Shown: in pieces, positions 45,501 to 55,689 of the stretch | Layout of the letters: each line of letters begins with the position of its first letter | Position numbering within the stretch: the first letter of the stretch is position 1 | Source of the DNA: Yamagishiella unicocca | Lineage: Eukaryota; Chlorophyta; Chlorophyceae; Chlamydomonadales; Volvocaceae | Assembly: GCA_003116995.1 (NCBI GenBank) | Contig: BDSL01000068.1 | Location: 1-64,000 of the forward strand | Direction: 5' to 3' | DNA length: 64,000 nucleotides | Notes under the pieces: model-generated | The model's input: only the letters and a program-made list of their open reading frames with translations | Database searches by the model: none | Told to the model about the DNA's origin: nothing | Program-made: the position numbers and the translations under genes

Positions 45501-46551
45501 TTAGCAAGCATTCGACACACGCGCGCAAACGCTCCCGGCAATAGTTCTTCAGGCAACTCCATAAACATGCATATATGTTTTGGGAATTTTAGCGCTCAAC
45601 CTGAATGGATTTTGTGGAGAGTGTGGCGGTGGCGTGCTGGTATTTCTGGCATGTGCCGTTACACGCGGGATTAAAACCGTTGCCAGCGCACCAGTACGCA
45701 CCGATGCCCTGGATGACCGTCAGCATGTTGTCGCCAATAAATTACGACCGGTCATAAACCTTATCGTCACACGTGCAAAGTCTAGACCGGAAACCCTTCT
45801 GTCCCATGTCCATCCGCGACACACACCTCTGCTGTGACGAAGTCGTTCACGAAAGCAATGACGACGTCGTATCCTTCGGCCAACTGTGCTGTGTCCTTGT
45901 CCAGGGGAGGCTGCGCATGGGGCCAACCGGGCGTACCACGTAACTGGGCACTTCATCGATACGCACGCCTCCTTAGGAATCCCCCCAAATGCCCTCCCCC
46001 AATACAGAGCAAACACGTACTGGATGTAAGCAGCAAGTTCGCATATAGCCCGTTAAGGCCTGCGTCCTGACACGCATCGGTCGGTCAGAACATCCGGCGG
46101 GCAACCTCACCTCAACAAAGGTGCTGGATGGATAGTATTTTTGCAAAGGAATGGCCAAGAAATCCTATTAAATGGATGAGTGGGGCGAGGCCATAGCTCA
46201 AGGGTGCAAGCCAAGAGGCGTAATTAAGCGTGAGTATGAACCAAACCCCATAGCTGCAAGCGTGGGTACCTTCACATATTGCGCCGCTGAAAAACAGATA
46301 ATCTTCGCGTCAGCGATTTCGGGGGCCTCGTCGTCGCTTACGTCCAAGCTGAACGAACCAGACATGCTGCTGAATGAAATGTTGGGGCTGCTTTGAAAGC
46401 TCTTAACATCAGGACTAGTCGCCTTCGCAGCCACACAGGGCCTAGCATACCGAATGGGTCCTTTGCGGTGGCCGTGTGCAACCACACGGCCGGACTCACG
46501 CTGACCTAGGCTGCCAGCGCACCGAGTGGAAGGATGCATTATTAATGCCAT
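42587..46551 (-). CDS. D-lactate dehydrogenase with organelle-targeting extension
   Basis: NADH-dependent reduction of pyruvate to D-lactate (2-hydroxyacid dehydrogenase family), a fermentation enzyme in algae. Ten exons (-): 46551-46270, 46164-46111, 45910-45827, 45067-45007, 44849-44735, 44299-44161, 43952-43789, 43445-43295, 42938-42882, 42748-42587; in phase, 422 aa. The first about 85 residues are Ser/Arg/Ala-rich (MALIMHPSTRCAGSLGQRES), absent from bacterial enzymes and read as a plastid or mitochondrial transit peptide. The fold follows: IICFSAAQYVK, ALRCAGF (substrate loop), NAD-binding VGIVGTGAIGAQA (about 228-240), catalytic Arg in INVSRGGLID (R315), Glu in LDVYENEGSLFF, His in LVTPHSAFLTQE (H382). 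The N-terminal 2-hydroxyacid subdomain is split over five exons. The EGSLFF signature supports D-LDH over phosphoglycerate dehydrogenase. Head-to-head with AP-2 sigma. Confidence 0.95.
44431..44498. repeat. 35-bp tandem duplication in D-LDH intron 5
   Basis: Two copies of TATTGCTTCATTGACACGGC + GGTCGACG(C/A)GTTC in direct tandem. Confidence 0.9.
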
Positions 46552-46821
46552 GTTTGCCTAATTGGTTTGTTAGCTGTGACCGAAGCTTGAAGACAGCGCC
46601 CTCAGAGGAGTCTTAAGTAAACCAGGTACGGCAACCCAGGTTTGACGCCTTCACGGCTTCACCCAGGACATTGTTGCAAAGCATTCCGCCAGGGAACTTG
46701 ACACACTTCCGAGGCATTACACAGTCGTATTACTATAGGACGACCTGATTAGGGTGTAGAACTTGGTTTGCCGTTGCGACTATTTGTCAGGAAGTGCAAA
46801 GCGTAGGAGCTCTTTAGGGAC
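46552..46821. promoter_or_regulatory. divergent promoter, D-LDH / AP-2 sigma
   Basis: 270 bp between two divergent start codons; both core promoters and 5' UTRs fit here. No TATA box or obvious palindromic operator seen. Confidence 0.55.
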
Positions 46822-47721
46822 ATGATACGATTTATTCTCCTGCAGAACAGGGCAGGGCGCACGCGGCTCTCGAAATACTATGTGCCGATAGAGGAGAAGG
46901 AGCGCCGGAAATTGGAGTATGAAATCCACAGACTGGTGGTGAACCGTGATCCCAAGCACACAAATTTCCTGGAGGTATGGCCGCTTGGTAACTTGGCAGC
47001 CCGCGCAAGGGAACCATTTGCAAACATAAAAGTCACACGCACCGTCGCCGCGCAGTTCCGATCTTACAAGGTCGTATACCGGCGATATGCTGGGCTATTC
47101 TTCTCTATGTGCATCGATCCCTCGGACAACGAGCTCACTTGCCTGGAGGCGATTCACCTGTTCGTCGAGATCCTTGACCACTACTTTAGCAACGTGTGTG
47201 AACTTGACCTTGTCTTTAACTTCCACAAGGTAAACCCGGGAAGGCATTGCAGTTGGTAGTCGTTGGTGTATCGTCGCGCTATGCTCCCCACCCAGTCCTC
47301 CCCGGCTGCTCCCCGGCTCCTCCCCGAGCACCTTGCCCAACCCCTATTTCGAGTGAGCACCGCACCCTTACGCGTATACCACACATATTAAGGACAGCTG
47401 CTCTGTGCAGGTCTACCTAATCCTAGACGAGTTCATCTGTGGCGGAGAGATCCAGGAAACGGCAAAGAAGGTCGGTATCATGTTAGGGTGCATGTGCTTA
47501 AGCAAGTTGACTTGATCACGGGTTGAGTAGAAACGCGTGGGTCGATGCATGGGTTGCCTTCGTGAGTTGAGTCGAAGTGGGGCGACACCTTGTTACAGCC
47601 GTGAATTTGCGAATTTGCCACATCAGGAATAAAGTCGCATTACTTCGTCCATGGCTGTTGGGGTATCGCGATGCAGGTGATTCTCGAACGGCTTGCAGAA
47701 CTGGATAAGATTGATACATAG
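46822..47721 (+). CDS. AP2S1: AP-2 complex small (sigma) subunit
   Basis: Sigma subunit of the AP-2 clathrin adaptor at the plasma membrane; it helps bind dileucine sorting signals in endocytosis. Four exons: 46822-46974, 47056-47229, 47411-47470, 47677-47721; in phase, 432 nt, 143 aa (family 142). Near-complete match: start [30 protein letters not shown] across the exon 1/2 junction, [57 protein letters not shown], and end [12 protein letters not shown]. The FEFRSYK context separates AP-2 from AP-1 sigma. Introns are short (81-206 bp). Confidence 0.98.
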
Positions 47722-47964
47722 CCAAGAAGACATGTGCTCTGGCACCCAAACCTGGTGGAGGAGCTGGACAGTGCAGCATCAGTTACATACAAGCGAGCCA
47801 GGATATGCGGGGATTACGCGCACATGAGGGGTGTGCGGGTTTTGCGAAAGGTGTCCATGAATCCTGTGGAGAGGCTTGGGTGCAGGGTGTACTGAGGGTG
47901 GGCACCCCCCCCCCTGGATTGGTTTAGGCGTCGGTCACGGTGGTGGATTGGGATTGGCAATGGA

Positions 47965-48243
47965 TTGGGAAATGGCTTATTCGCTGTGACCGCCGGATAA
48001 GTGGATTAGTGCCCGATGCCCACCCTATGGTGAGGCCCGGGGCGGCAGCCCGTGCAATCAGGAAAAGCCAAAAACGACCCTTCTTGCAGGGCCGATTGGG
48101 ATTGCTGACCTGCGGGTTGGAACGGCGGCCCTGGCGGATTGGGATTGCTGGCCTGAGGATTGGAAATCGCCCTTGGGTTGGGAAATGACTTATCCGCTGT
48201 GACCGCCGGATAAGTGTATTAGTGCCCGATGCCCACCCTATGG
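47965..48243. repeat. 66-bp direct repeats containing a hairpin, 3' of AP-2 sigma
   Basis: Copies at 47965-48030 and 48178-48243, more than 90% alike by eye. Each contains CTTAT(T/C)CG...CGGATAAG, a small inverted repeat (8-bp arms in copy 2, one mismatch in copy 1), followed by TTAGTGCCCGATGCCCACCC. The spacer carries GGATTGGGATTGCTG(A/G)CCTG twice. Possibly the ends of a short mobile element or a 3' UTR duplication. Confidence 0.8.
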
Positions 48244-48245
48244 GG

Positions 48246-48250
48246 TGTAA
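48246..48250 (+). terminator. possible poly(A) signal TGTAA, AP-2 sigma
   Basis: TGTAA directly after the second 66-bp repeat, 525 nt past the AP-2 sigma stop. Confidence 0.45.
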
Positions 48251-48777
48251 GACGACGTGGCCATGGGTAACGGTTGCTTGGTCTTGGGTAACAGTTGCGG
48301 AGTTGCAGGGGCATCGGCAGCTAATTGTCCTGTAGCCCCACGTAGTACGAGGAAGGTCAAACATGTGAAGGGTAGACAAAGGGCATCGTAAGTCGTTCTG
48401 CGAGTGGGTTATCAGTTTGAACGTCTTCTTATGGAATGGCGTGCACTTTAGGGACTTGCGACCCATGATCCGCGCGCAGAGGATCGGAACGGTTGGACGC
48501 GCATCACGAATTTTCGCTGATGAGTCTGGTCGCCGCATGAGAGAAGATAGAAGCACTGTTGAAAGAAATGAAGACTTTCAAAGTAAGCAGGAGTTGTTCC
48601 TACGCCGAATTTCATGCGCGCCGCTCTCATAATATACTGGTGAAAGGTAGACCGCAGCAGCTTTGCTCTGTGACAAGCAGAGTGCGATGCGGCGCAGGCA
48701 GCAGGTAAAGCAATACCCAGGTCCTGATTGCTTTTACGCGACGAAACCTATTTGGCTGCTTGCCGCGCATGGGTCAG
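48251..48777. other. upstream of the P450; first exon not located
   Basis: Should contain the promoter and the first exon (membrane anchor or transit peptide) of the P450. An ATG frame at 48465 (+) opens with MIRAQRIGTVGRASRIFAD, but no donor was found that joins it in phase to 48778. Confidence 0.35.
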
Positions 48778-51700
48778 GGAGTCGCTCCTTCCTCTTCCAA
48801 ATGGCTCCCTGGGGTTGCCTGTCGTCGGTGAGACGCTCGAATTAGTCTTTGCAGGTAATTTGAACCAAATGGAGAAAGCGGTGCCTCCATAAGCCAATGC
48901 TTGCCTAGGTTGAGTTCGGACCACGTGCGTCAATGCATATGTCAATGCGCTTCCGAATGAGATAGCAATACAAACAAAAGAGCATGTCGGTCAGTTTCTT
49001 AGCTATGCATGCTAGAAGTTAGCGATGCGTGCTAGGAGAGGCAACAATACACAGACGGGGAATTCGAACGACCCTGTCGACTTTGTGCGTTGCATGATCG
49101 CACGACGAACCAGGACTCAGCACAAGAAAGCTCTTCATCGCGAAGGAGGAAACCATTGGGCTTGCGCCAAATCGCTGGGGACCTAAGACAGGTCTTCAGT
49201 GCCACGCTATTGGACTTTTGTGGCACCTTGACCGCATGCGGGCGTGCTGCCTCAGGCGACACCTTCGGCAGCAGCAGGCGGCAACGGTACGGAGATGTGT
49301 ACAAGACCCACATCCTGGGAGCCCCAACTATCATGGTGTACGGCGAGGATGCCGTACGAACTGTGCTCTCAGCTGAGGATAGGCTCGTGGCATCAGACTG
49401 GCCGCAGGTGTGTTGATGGCAGAGCTCACTACCTACAGCACCCGCTGCCGTCCCTAAAAGCACCTTCGGCGGCTTCTAATGCAGCCAGGAAGTTTTTGCA
49501 GTCACTGCTGCTCGCAACTTTACTCCCGCAACCTCCCCTTCCCCCTACCTGCCTCGGCCGTCAAGTTGCAACCTTGTGGTGTGCGTAGCGGCCGTGACTC
49601 ACAACGAATTATTATATTTCCGTCGCTTTCCATATACACCTCTGTCATTGCACCACTCGCCGTCACACGACCACTCCCCTGCTGCATACGATAGGTTACA
49701 TCGGTACTGGTCGGGGACGAAAGCCTGAACTTGCTTTCCGGTCCGCGCCATGGAAGCGTCAAGAGGGCGCTAGCAGACGCCTTCAGCGAGCGCCAGATAC
49801 GGCGGCATGTGCCACGCATATCGCAGATTGTGCAGGTGGGAAGGCGTTGCGAAACGCTGCAACAGCGGCTTGAGGCCTATGGGGAATGCACTGCCACCCG
49901 AAGCCAGGGGTGTTGCATTCGAGGCCTTGCTTGCAGCGAAACCGGCACGACAGCAAAATGATTACTGGTTGTACTTACGGAGAGGGGTGGCGTGAAAACC
50001 GGTGACACGAAAACGACAGGATAGTGGGCGCATGGTCGGGGTGTACTTACGGAGAGGGGTGGAGGGCAATCCACCCATGGATAGTTCGACCCCCAGTACT
50101 ATGGCATTGCAGACGTGGCAGGAACCAGGGGACGCGGCCTGGGGCTGCACCATCATAAACCGCCTTCTAGCACATTGACGTTTTGCCTATCCATACTGAG
50201 CCCCAACACAGGCCAGCTGAGCCCCAACTGAACCCGGGATGGGGCCTCTCTGCACGCTCGCAGGAGTATGTGGAGCGCTGGGTTGTTGGGCCGCAGCCTA
50301 CGCCCGGGTATGCAGCATGCCAGGAGCTGTCCCAGGTGCGACCCTATTCCGATTCCGTACAACCCTGAGATGGAGCCACTGAATCCCTCTCAAGCAGCCG
50401 ACCGCCATGCGTCAACGCTCGCCGCGGAGTGCAATCACCCCCTTGTCGTACACCGTCGGACTGCACGTGCGCACCAAAATATGTTTGAAGCGGTTCCCCC
50501 ATTGGTAACCCATTACTGATGTACCAGTCGATGGCCCTGCTCAGCTCACTTTTTCAAATTTTCGATGATTACAGCGTAAAAAGTATTAGTCACCCGCAAC
50601 CACTTGTCCCAAACGTCGTACATCGTGCGTCACAATCTTCTGCAGGCTGTTTTTGACGCTGTCGTGCTGGGCGGCGACGGTAGCCAGCAACGTGCCGCAG
50701 AGCTTCAGGCCCTCATGAACAAACTGCAGGCAGGGTTCCAGACGCCGCCAGTTGACCTCCCTTTTACCGGTACGTGGGTGCGCAGCGCAGGGTTGTAGGT
50801 CGCTCAATTTATGGTAAAGCCTCGATCTTAGTATTTCGTGTGGATTGTGGGCCTCTCGGTTGCTGCCTGCTTAAGAGCTTCCCCCTGGCTGTGTATGGTG
50901 CTAAGCCTCTTGTACTACAAATCGGCACGTGCCGCAGACTACGGCAAAGCCGTCGAGGCCCGACGCGCCTTCGGTCGGATGGTCGCGGAGGGCATCGCGC
51001 AGTGCCGCCGCCCCAGCCAATCCGTCCCCGCCGCGGGCACACCTGACTCCGCCCTTGCCGATATCGTGGCGGCGGCCACTGGTGACGGAACCGGCGCGCC
51101 GCTGCCCGACTCCCTGCTCATCGACAACGCGGCGGCGGCGTTCTTCGGAAACGCGTCCACGGGGCCGTCACTGGCCAAGGCGCTGCAGCACCTGGCCTCC
51201 AGCCCGCACGTGTTGGAGCGGCTCCGGCTGGAGCAGCAGGTAGCGTGCGGGTGGTACAATGAGGGACCCTGTCGGAGAAGTCAAGGGCACGGCAGTACGG
51301 AATATAAGTTCACGCATTGCAATGCCCTGGCCACGGCACTCTTTTTCTTTTACCGTACGCATTGCGCGGCTTAGATGTGCAACGTGCTCGGCTTAGGTGT
51401 GCAATGAACCTTACGCAATGTGCTCGGCGCTGTGTGAGCCCAGTGTCGGGGCTATGGCTGGGCTTCAGTGCTTGCTGCCTTGCGGCGGGAACGGCGCGGG
51501 GTGCAGCCGAGATTGCGCGTCGCAGCCGCCGTACATGTCGTGCCGCCCCGCGCCCCATCTACCCGACAGGAAATGATCTCGCGGCATGGTACGGCGGTCA
51601 CGGCGGAGGTGCTGGACGAGATGCCGTACGCCTCTGCTGTGGCCAAGGAGCTGCTGCGGATAACTCCGGCCGTGCCTGCGGTGTTCCGGGTGGCCGCGGT

Positions 51701-52463
51701 GGACTTCGAACTGGAGGGCAGCAAAGTGCCCAAGGTGCGGTCCACTCTAGGAGCTGCAGAGACCAGCCGCCACCGCCGCGACGTCGCCTCCATTCAATCC
51801 CCGGCGGCAGGAACGACTGTGACTTGAAACGTCCGCCCGAGCTTCGCGTGACTCATTTAGCACATCCTGCGCACCCTACCTGCCACCACCTCGTCCCCTC
51901 ACTCGCCTTTGTGGCCCCTTCCCAAACCCGTCGCCCCGCCTCATCCCCATCCCATCCCACCACACGTCATCCCACCACACGTCATCCCACCACAAGTCAT
52001 CCCACCACATGTGTACGCATCGCACCAGGGCTGGCGCGTGTGGTGCCACCTGGGCGACTCCGTGCTCAAGTACAACAAGGACGTGTTCGACCCGGACCGA
52101 TGGGGGCTGCAGCAGCGACAGCAGCAGCAGCAGCAGCAACTACCAGACCAGCCGGTCAGTCCAACCGCGCTCACCGCAACGCCACCGCCAGCGAGTGGCT
52201 GTCCGGCGCACGCTCACCAGGAGAACCCTGCTCGCAACATGGAGTCCGCTGCGCAGGCCGGACCGGAGTACAGCCTGCCGTTCGGTGCGGGTGTGCGCAT
52301 GTGCCTGGGGAGGAACCTGGTGGTTTCGGAGCTGCTGGTGGTGCTGGCGGTGCTGGCACGGGGTTGCGAGTGGGAGGCGCTGACGCCAGGGGAGGAGTGG
52401 CGACTGGTTCCCGCGCCTGCGCCCAAGAACGGGCTGCTGGTGAACCTGCGTCGGAGGAAGTAG
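48778..52463 (+). CDS. cytochrome P450 (CYP85-clan-like), first exon missing
   Basis: Heme-thiolate mono-oxygenase. Exons: 48778-48854, 49256-49407, 49695-49835, 50264-50335, 50646-50769, 50938-51239, 51570-51734, 52029-52463; in phase from the first to the stop, about 489 residues. The start codon must lie in an upstream exon (phase 2) that I could not identify. Landmarks in order: LPNGSLGLPVVGETLELV (proline hinge), RYGDVYKTHILGAPT, LADAFSERQIRRHVPRI (helix C region), EYVERW, KELLR for the K-helix ExxR, PDRW, and heme loop FGAGVRMCLGRNLV with the Cys ligand (FxxGxRxCxG). The I-helix segment is DNAAAAFFGNAST, so the usual acidic-Thr pair is unusual (Asn-Ala-Ser-Thr). The style resembles CYP26/CYP120/CYP85 relatives (sterol, retinoid, carotenoid-type substrates); the substrate is unknown. 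A short Gln-rich insertion (QQQQQQQLPDQP) sits between the PDRW and heme motifs. Confidence 0.94.
49971..50061. repeat. family A element flanked by 20-bp direct repeats (P450 intron)
   Basis: Reverse copy of family A (GTGGCGTGAAAACCGGTGAC, then ACGACAGGATAGTGGGCGC, then ATGGTCGG), bounded by TGTACTTACGGAGAGGGGTG at 49972-49991 and again at 50042-50061. It lies in the intron between the 49835 and 50264 exon boundaries. Confidence 0.8.
51950..52012. repeat. 16-bp tandem repeat in the last P450 intron
   Basis: Four copies of ATCCCACCACACGTC with small changes, 20-80 bp before the acceptor at 52028. Confidence 0.85.
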
Positions 52464-53279
52464 CCTCGTGGCTCCAGGCTGCTGCCGCGGCCAGGGTGTC
52501 TCGTGCCCTTGGAGAGTGGCGTACGATGGATGAGTCGTTTGCTGATCGTGGTTGTTTTTAGGGGGTAGTAAGGGGAGACCTTGGGACGCACCTTGGTGGA
52601 GAAATGCCCACTGGCCGTTGCTGGGGGCTGATATCACACCGCGGTGGGAGGCTTGCTTAGGTAGGCGCGTTACATGTTTGCGGCTAGCTGCGGTATAGGG
52701 ATTTCCTGGCACGTAAACGTCCACACGTCCACGGTACGACTTGTCGTACATGCAAAGCACGTAGTACAGATACGACACGTAGAGCACATAGCACAGATGA
52801 TACACGATAGTGCAGGTACCGACGCCTGACAGGGCTATTACGAGAGCACGACAACGGGTATGTAAGCGCCTCTTACGCCTATCGTGACAACAGCAACAAC
52901 CCACTAACAACCATGTCAGTACGGAACCCCAACATATCCCATCTCTCCTTGAGCTAAATACCGAGCAGGCAATCCATCAGCCCGTGACAGCAGTTAATGC
53001 CTCCTTTGAGCTGGCAAGGATTCCAAGCCTTTACTTAATCGTTGTTCTCGCCGAACTGCGGGGGGAGGGCACGCCGAGTTGGCGACGCAAAATGGGGGTA
53101 CTTGTCAAGGGGGGTATTAGGTGGTGATCGTACTGAAGGTTTATCATCTCCAAAACGAATAAGTATCGAGCTTGACAATACTATTTGTTTCCTCCGTCTT
53201 GTTCAGTGTCAGGCGATGTGCCCGATGGTTCTACCTCTTGGTCTGGAACCCACTGTAACCGTTACAACTAAAGCCAGTA
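52464..53279. other. P450 3' UTR and intergenic
   Basis: Convergent gap between the P450 (+) and the small hydrophilic gene (-). A tandem repeat (GTTACAACTAAAGCCAGTAC, two copies) lies at 53258-53313, overlapping the 3' end of the minus-strand gene and carrying reverse-strand TGTAA motifs. Nothing else supported. Confidence 0.5.
52861..52865 (+). terminator. poly(A) signal TGTAA, P450 gene
   Basis: TGTAA 398 nt after the P450 stop on the coding strand. Confidence 0.5.
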
Positions 53280-53900
53280 CTACGCCGTTACAACAACTAA
53301 AGCCAGTACGACGCCGGCCCAGGATGCATGTCTCGCATAAAAGGTTGAGATATTACGGCTAGACTGCTGCATTGCTTGGGGTGAAACGCGCGTCCAGGAC
53401 CGCGAACGTACCTTGACATCCGGCGGGGGCGGGGCGCGATCCGGGTCTGCTGAGTGCCCGCCGCGAGCATGCCCGCCCTTGACGCCGCCCACCTGCCAGC
53501 GAGCAGCCGAGGCGTCAGCAAATGATAAAGAATACTTCAACCCGCCTTAAAGTGGGTTGAGCCGGGTCGAGAAGGTTACAAGCCCACCACCTGCCGTCTG
53601 GCCGACCCGCGGGTCGCAAACGGCATCGGTGCACAACTTATGTCCGCGCTCCACTGCATTCCCACACGCCCGGTCCCGGCGCACGCGCAGTAGCACCTGA
53701 ACGCGCTCGTGTGCCTCCAATTCTTCGAAGGACTTTCCAAATTTGTCCTGTTACATAAGAGGGTACCCATCGCGTCATCGGGCGTCATCTAATGGTACAG
53801 GTCGCGCTGTCTTCCTCCTGAAGCCGCGCAGATTCAGGGCCCCCACCTGCGCTATTTTGTTGAGCTCTGCCATATGCTCCGGATCGTCCTTTTGGACCAT
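53280..53900 (-). CDS. small hydrophilic protein, KGG/LEA-like
   Basis: Exons (-): 53900-53847 (MVQKDDPEHMAELNKIAQ), 53747-53697 (DKFGKSFEELEAHERVQ), 53492-53412 (VGGVKGGHARGGHSADPDR, then APPPPDVK), all phase 0 with good splice sites. A last segment 53366-53280 in the same frame ends in TAG. Its composition (hydrophobic tail WAGVVLALVVV) differs and it overlaps likely poly(A) signals, so the true 3' end is uncertain. With it the product is 90 aa. The ELEAHERVQVGGVKGG stretch recalls the short hydrophilic Gly-rich repeats of stress-induced KGG and group-1 LEA proteins; that is resemblance only. Divergent partner of the gene at 54235. Confidence 0.65.
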
Positions 53901-54234
53901 GGTTGCTTGTCAATCCCGCTGACCTCGTGTGGGCGCGAAAAGTATGGTAAGATATGATGGTGGGGTGCTATGTCAGTAGATGATGATGATACAAGCCAAA
54001 CGTCGACGGGGATAGTTTGACCACCGAGGTTCCAAGGAACACTGTCATGTCGTCGTACGCGCCACATGGCACCGAAACCAACCCCCAGGCCGTCCATGTC
54101 AGATGGTGCCAGGCAACTTCATCGGTACCAGGCAACATCGGCAAGCTTCGCCGAGAGACTATATAGAAACATACCGTTAACGCCACAGCACACAAACGAG
54201 AGCTAGCGCTGACAGGAGCCAGAACCGCAGGACG
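53901..54234. promoter_or_regulatory. shared promoter of two small hydrophilic genes
   Basis: 334 bp between divergent start codons. Contains TATATAG (near 54162, about 70 bp before the plus-strand start), a possible TATA box, and two near-identical short repeats CATCGGTACCAGGCAAC / CAGATGGTGCCAGGCAAC (54093-54135). No defined stress element recognised. Confidence 0.5.
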
Positions 54235-55689
54235 ATGAGCGATACCACGGGGGGAGTAATCCGCGACACCCAGGCAAGTCCGTCTTCGACACCTTGTTCG
54301 CTCACCTCTTAAGGTAATTCACCAACTTATCCGAACAACGCCTTGCTGATGCACCTTGTCGATGTCCAAGACCAGTCCTAGTCCGCGTCGGGTGTCGCTG
54401 CCGAAAGCCCGTGCCTCCTTTCCCTCCGCGCCACCGCGCCTGCCGGATCGCCGCAGGTGGGCACCGAGGGCGATGATGTGCCTGACAGGCTGCAGCTGAC
54501 GGGCGAAAAGGGCAGGGAGCCGCGGCCGTACGAAGGCGAGGGCACACACAGGTGCGGGTGCGAGCAGCTTTTCACCAAGGAGATAAAAGGAGATAAAAGG
54601 AGATAGCTTTTCGCGAAGGGACCGACGCTTGACAATGCGGGCTAGGGCATACCAGCGCCATCGTCCTTGTTGCTGTACTCCGTGGCGCAGCGAAAAATAG
54701 AACAGCGCTTTTCCGACGTTTTTCCTCGGTTTGGCTGCGGTCCGGCTTCTGCTTGGCTTTCATAACGAGCGCGGGTGGTGCTGGCGTGTATGCCGCTCAT
54801 CGCCGCGGTTGCGGTCATCGCCAGCTGCAGCGTCGAACCTCCCGCCTCCGGCAACTGTGGGCGCCACCCCATTGAGGCCTTAACCCGTTGCCTATCTGCG
54901 CCCATTCTCTGTGTACCACGCTCATTTTGCTCTCGTACCGCGCATCCGCACCCAACGCTGTTTGTACGGCTCGGCTGTACGGCATGCTTGCAGGTTCGAG
55001 ACGCGCATGAGCGACGAGGAGATCGAGAAGGGCATCGGCCGCGACGCGCGGCGCGCATCTCAGGTGCTCCACCAGCACCAGCTGCCGCAGGAGCAGCAGG
55101 CGCAGGCTAAGGAGCATCATGCGGACTTGGTGCAGCGACCCACCGAGGAGGAAGCTAGGGAGGTGAGCTCGGTACGGACTGCGTAAGAATCAGGTGGATG
55201 CGGGTGTTGCCTAGCGTCCGGTTAAGTAACTAGGATCCCAAATCCGGTTAAGACGCTTGGGATTTGGCACCTTCACCGGATTTGGTTGAGGAACAGCGAC
55301 GGGGCTGTGTGCTGGATTGGGTCATGTGCGGGTAGCTGTCCGGTGTGCGTGTGGAGGGCGGACAGAGGTGTATGGAGGTGCTAGGGCAGAAGGGAGCGCG
55401 CGGGCGGATTACGCTAGCCCGGCTTGGGCTGCATGGACGGCGTTTGCGACACGCCTTGCGATTGGAACGTATAGTACGAGTTTGCATCAGAAGGACCCAA
55501 AATGGCCTCCCTAGATAAGGCTGTGTTGTTTACAGTTTCACGAAACGTTTGCAAAGCGCATTATGGACGCCTCGCATGAAAGCTTTCCGGAGCTTCCTGT
55601 GGCATGAATTAACCAAGTATATTACCCGCAACTTTCACTACCGCTTGCAGAAGGCTCTGGCTTCTCCACAAGCGTCTCAGCAGCTATGA
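54235..55689 (+). CDS. small acidic hydrophilic protein, unrecognised
   Basis: Four exons: 54235-54273 (MSDTTGGVIRDTQ), 54457-54551 (VGTEGDDVPDRLQLTGEK, then GREPRPYEGEGTH), 54994-55162 (FETRMSDEEIEKGIGRDARR, then LHQHQLPQEQQAQAKEHHAD), 55651-55689 (KALASPQASQQL, stop). Phases agree, giving 113 aa. The first intron has a GC donor (CAG|GCAAGT), which is the standard non-canonical type. The product is almost free of hydrophobic and cysteine residues, rich in Glu/Gln/Gly/Asp/Arg, with no signal peptide: an intrinsically disordered, LEA-style protein by composition. No family recognised. The last exon is the least certain, but a TGTAA follows at 55820. Confidence 0.65.

Noticed and set aside
46170..46270. 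tRNA- or small-RNA-like sequences in spacers
   Set aside because: I looked for T-loop and acceptor-stem patterns in all spacers, including this intron, and found no complete cloverleaf. No CRISPR-like arrays either; the tandem repeats lack unique spacers.
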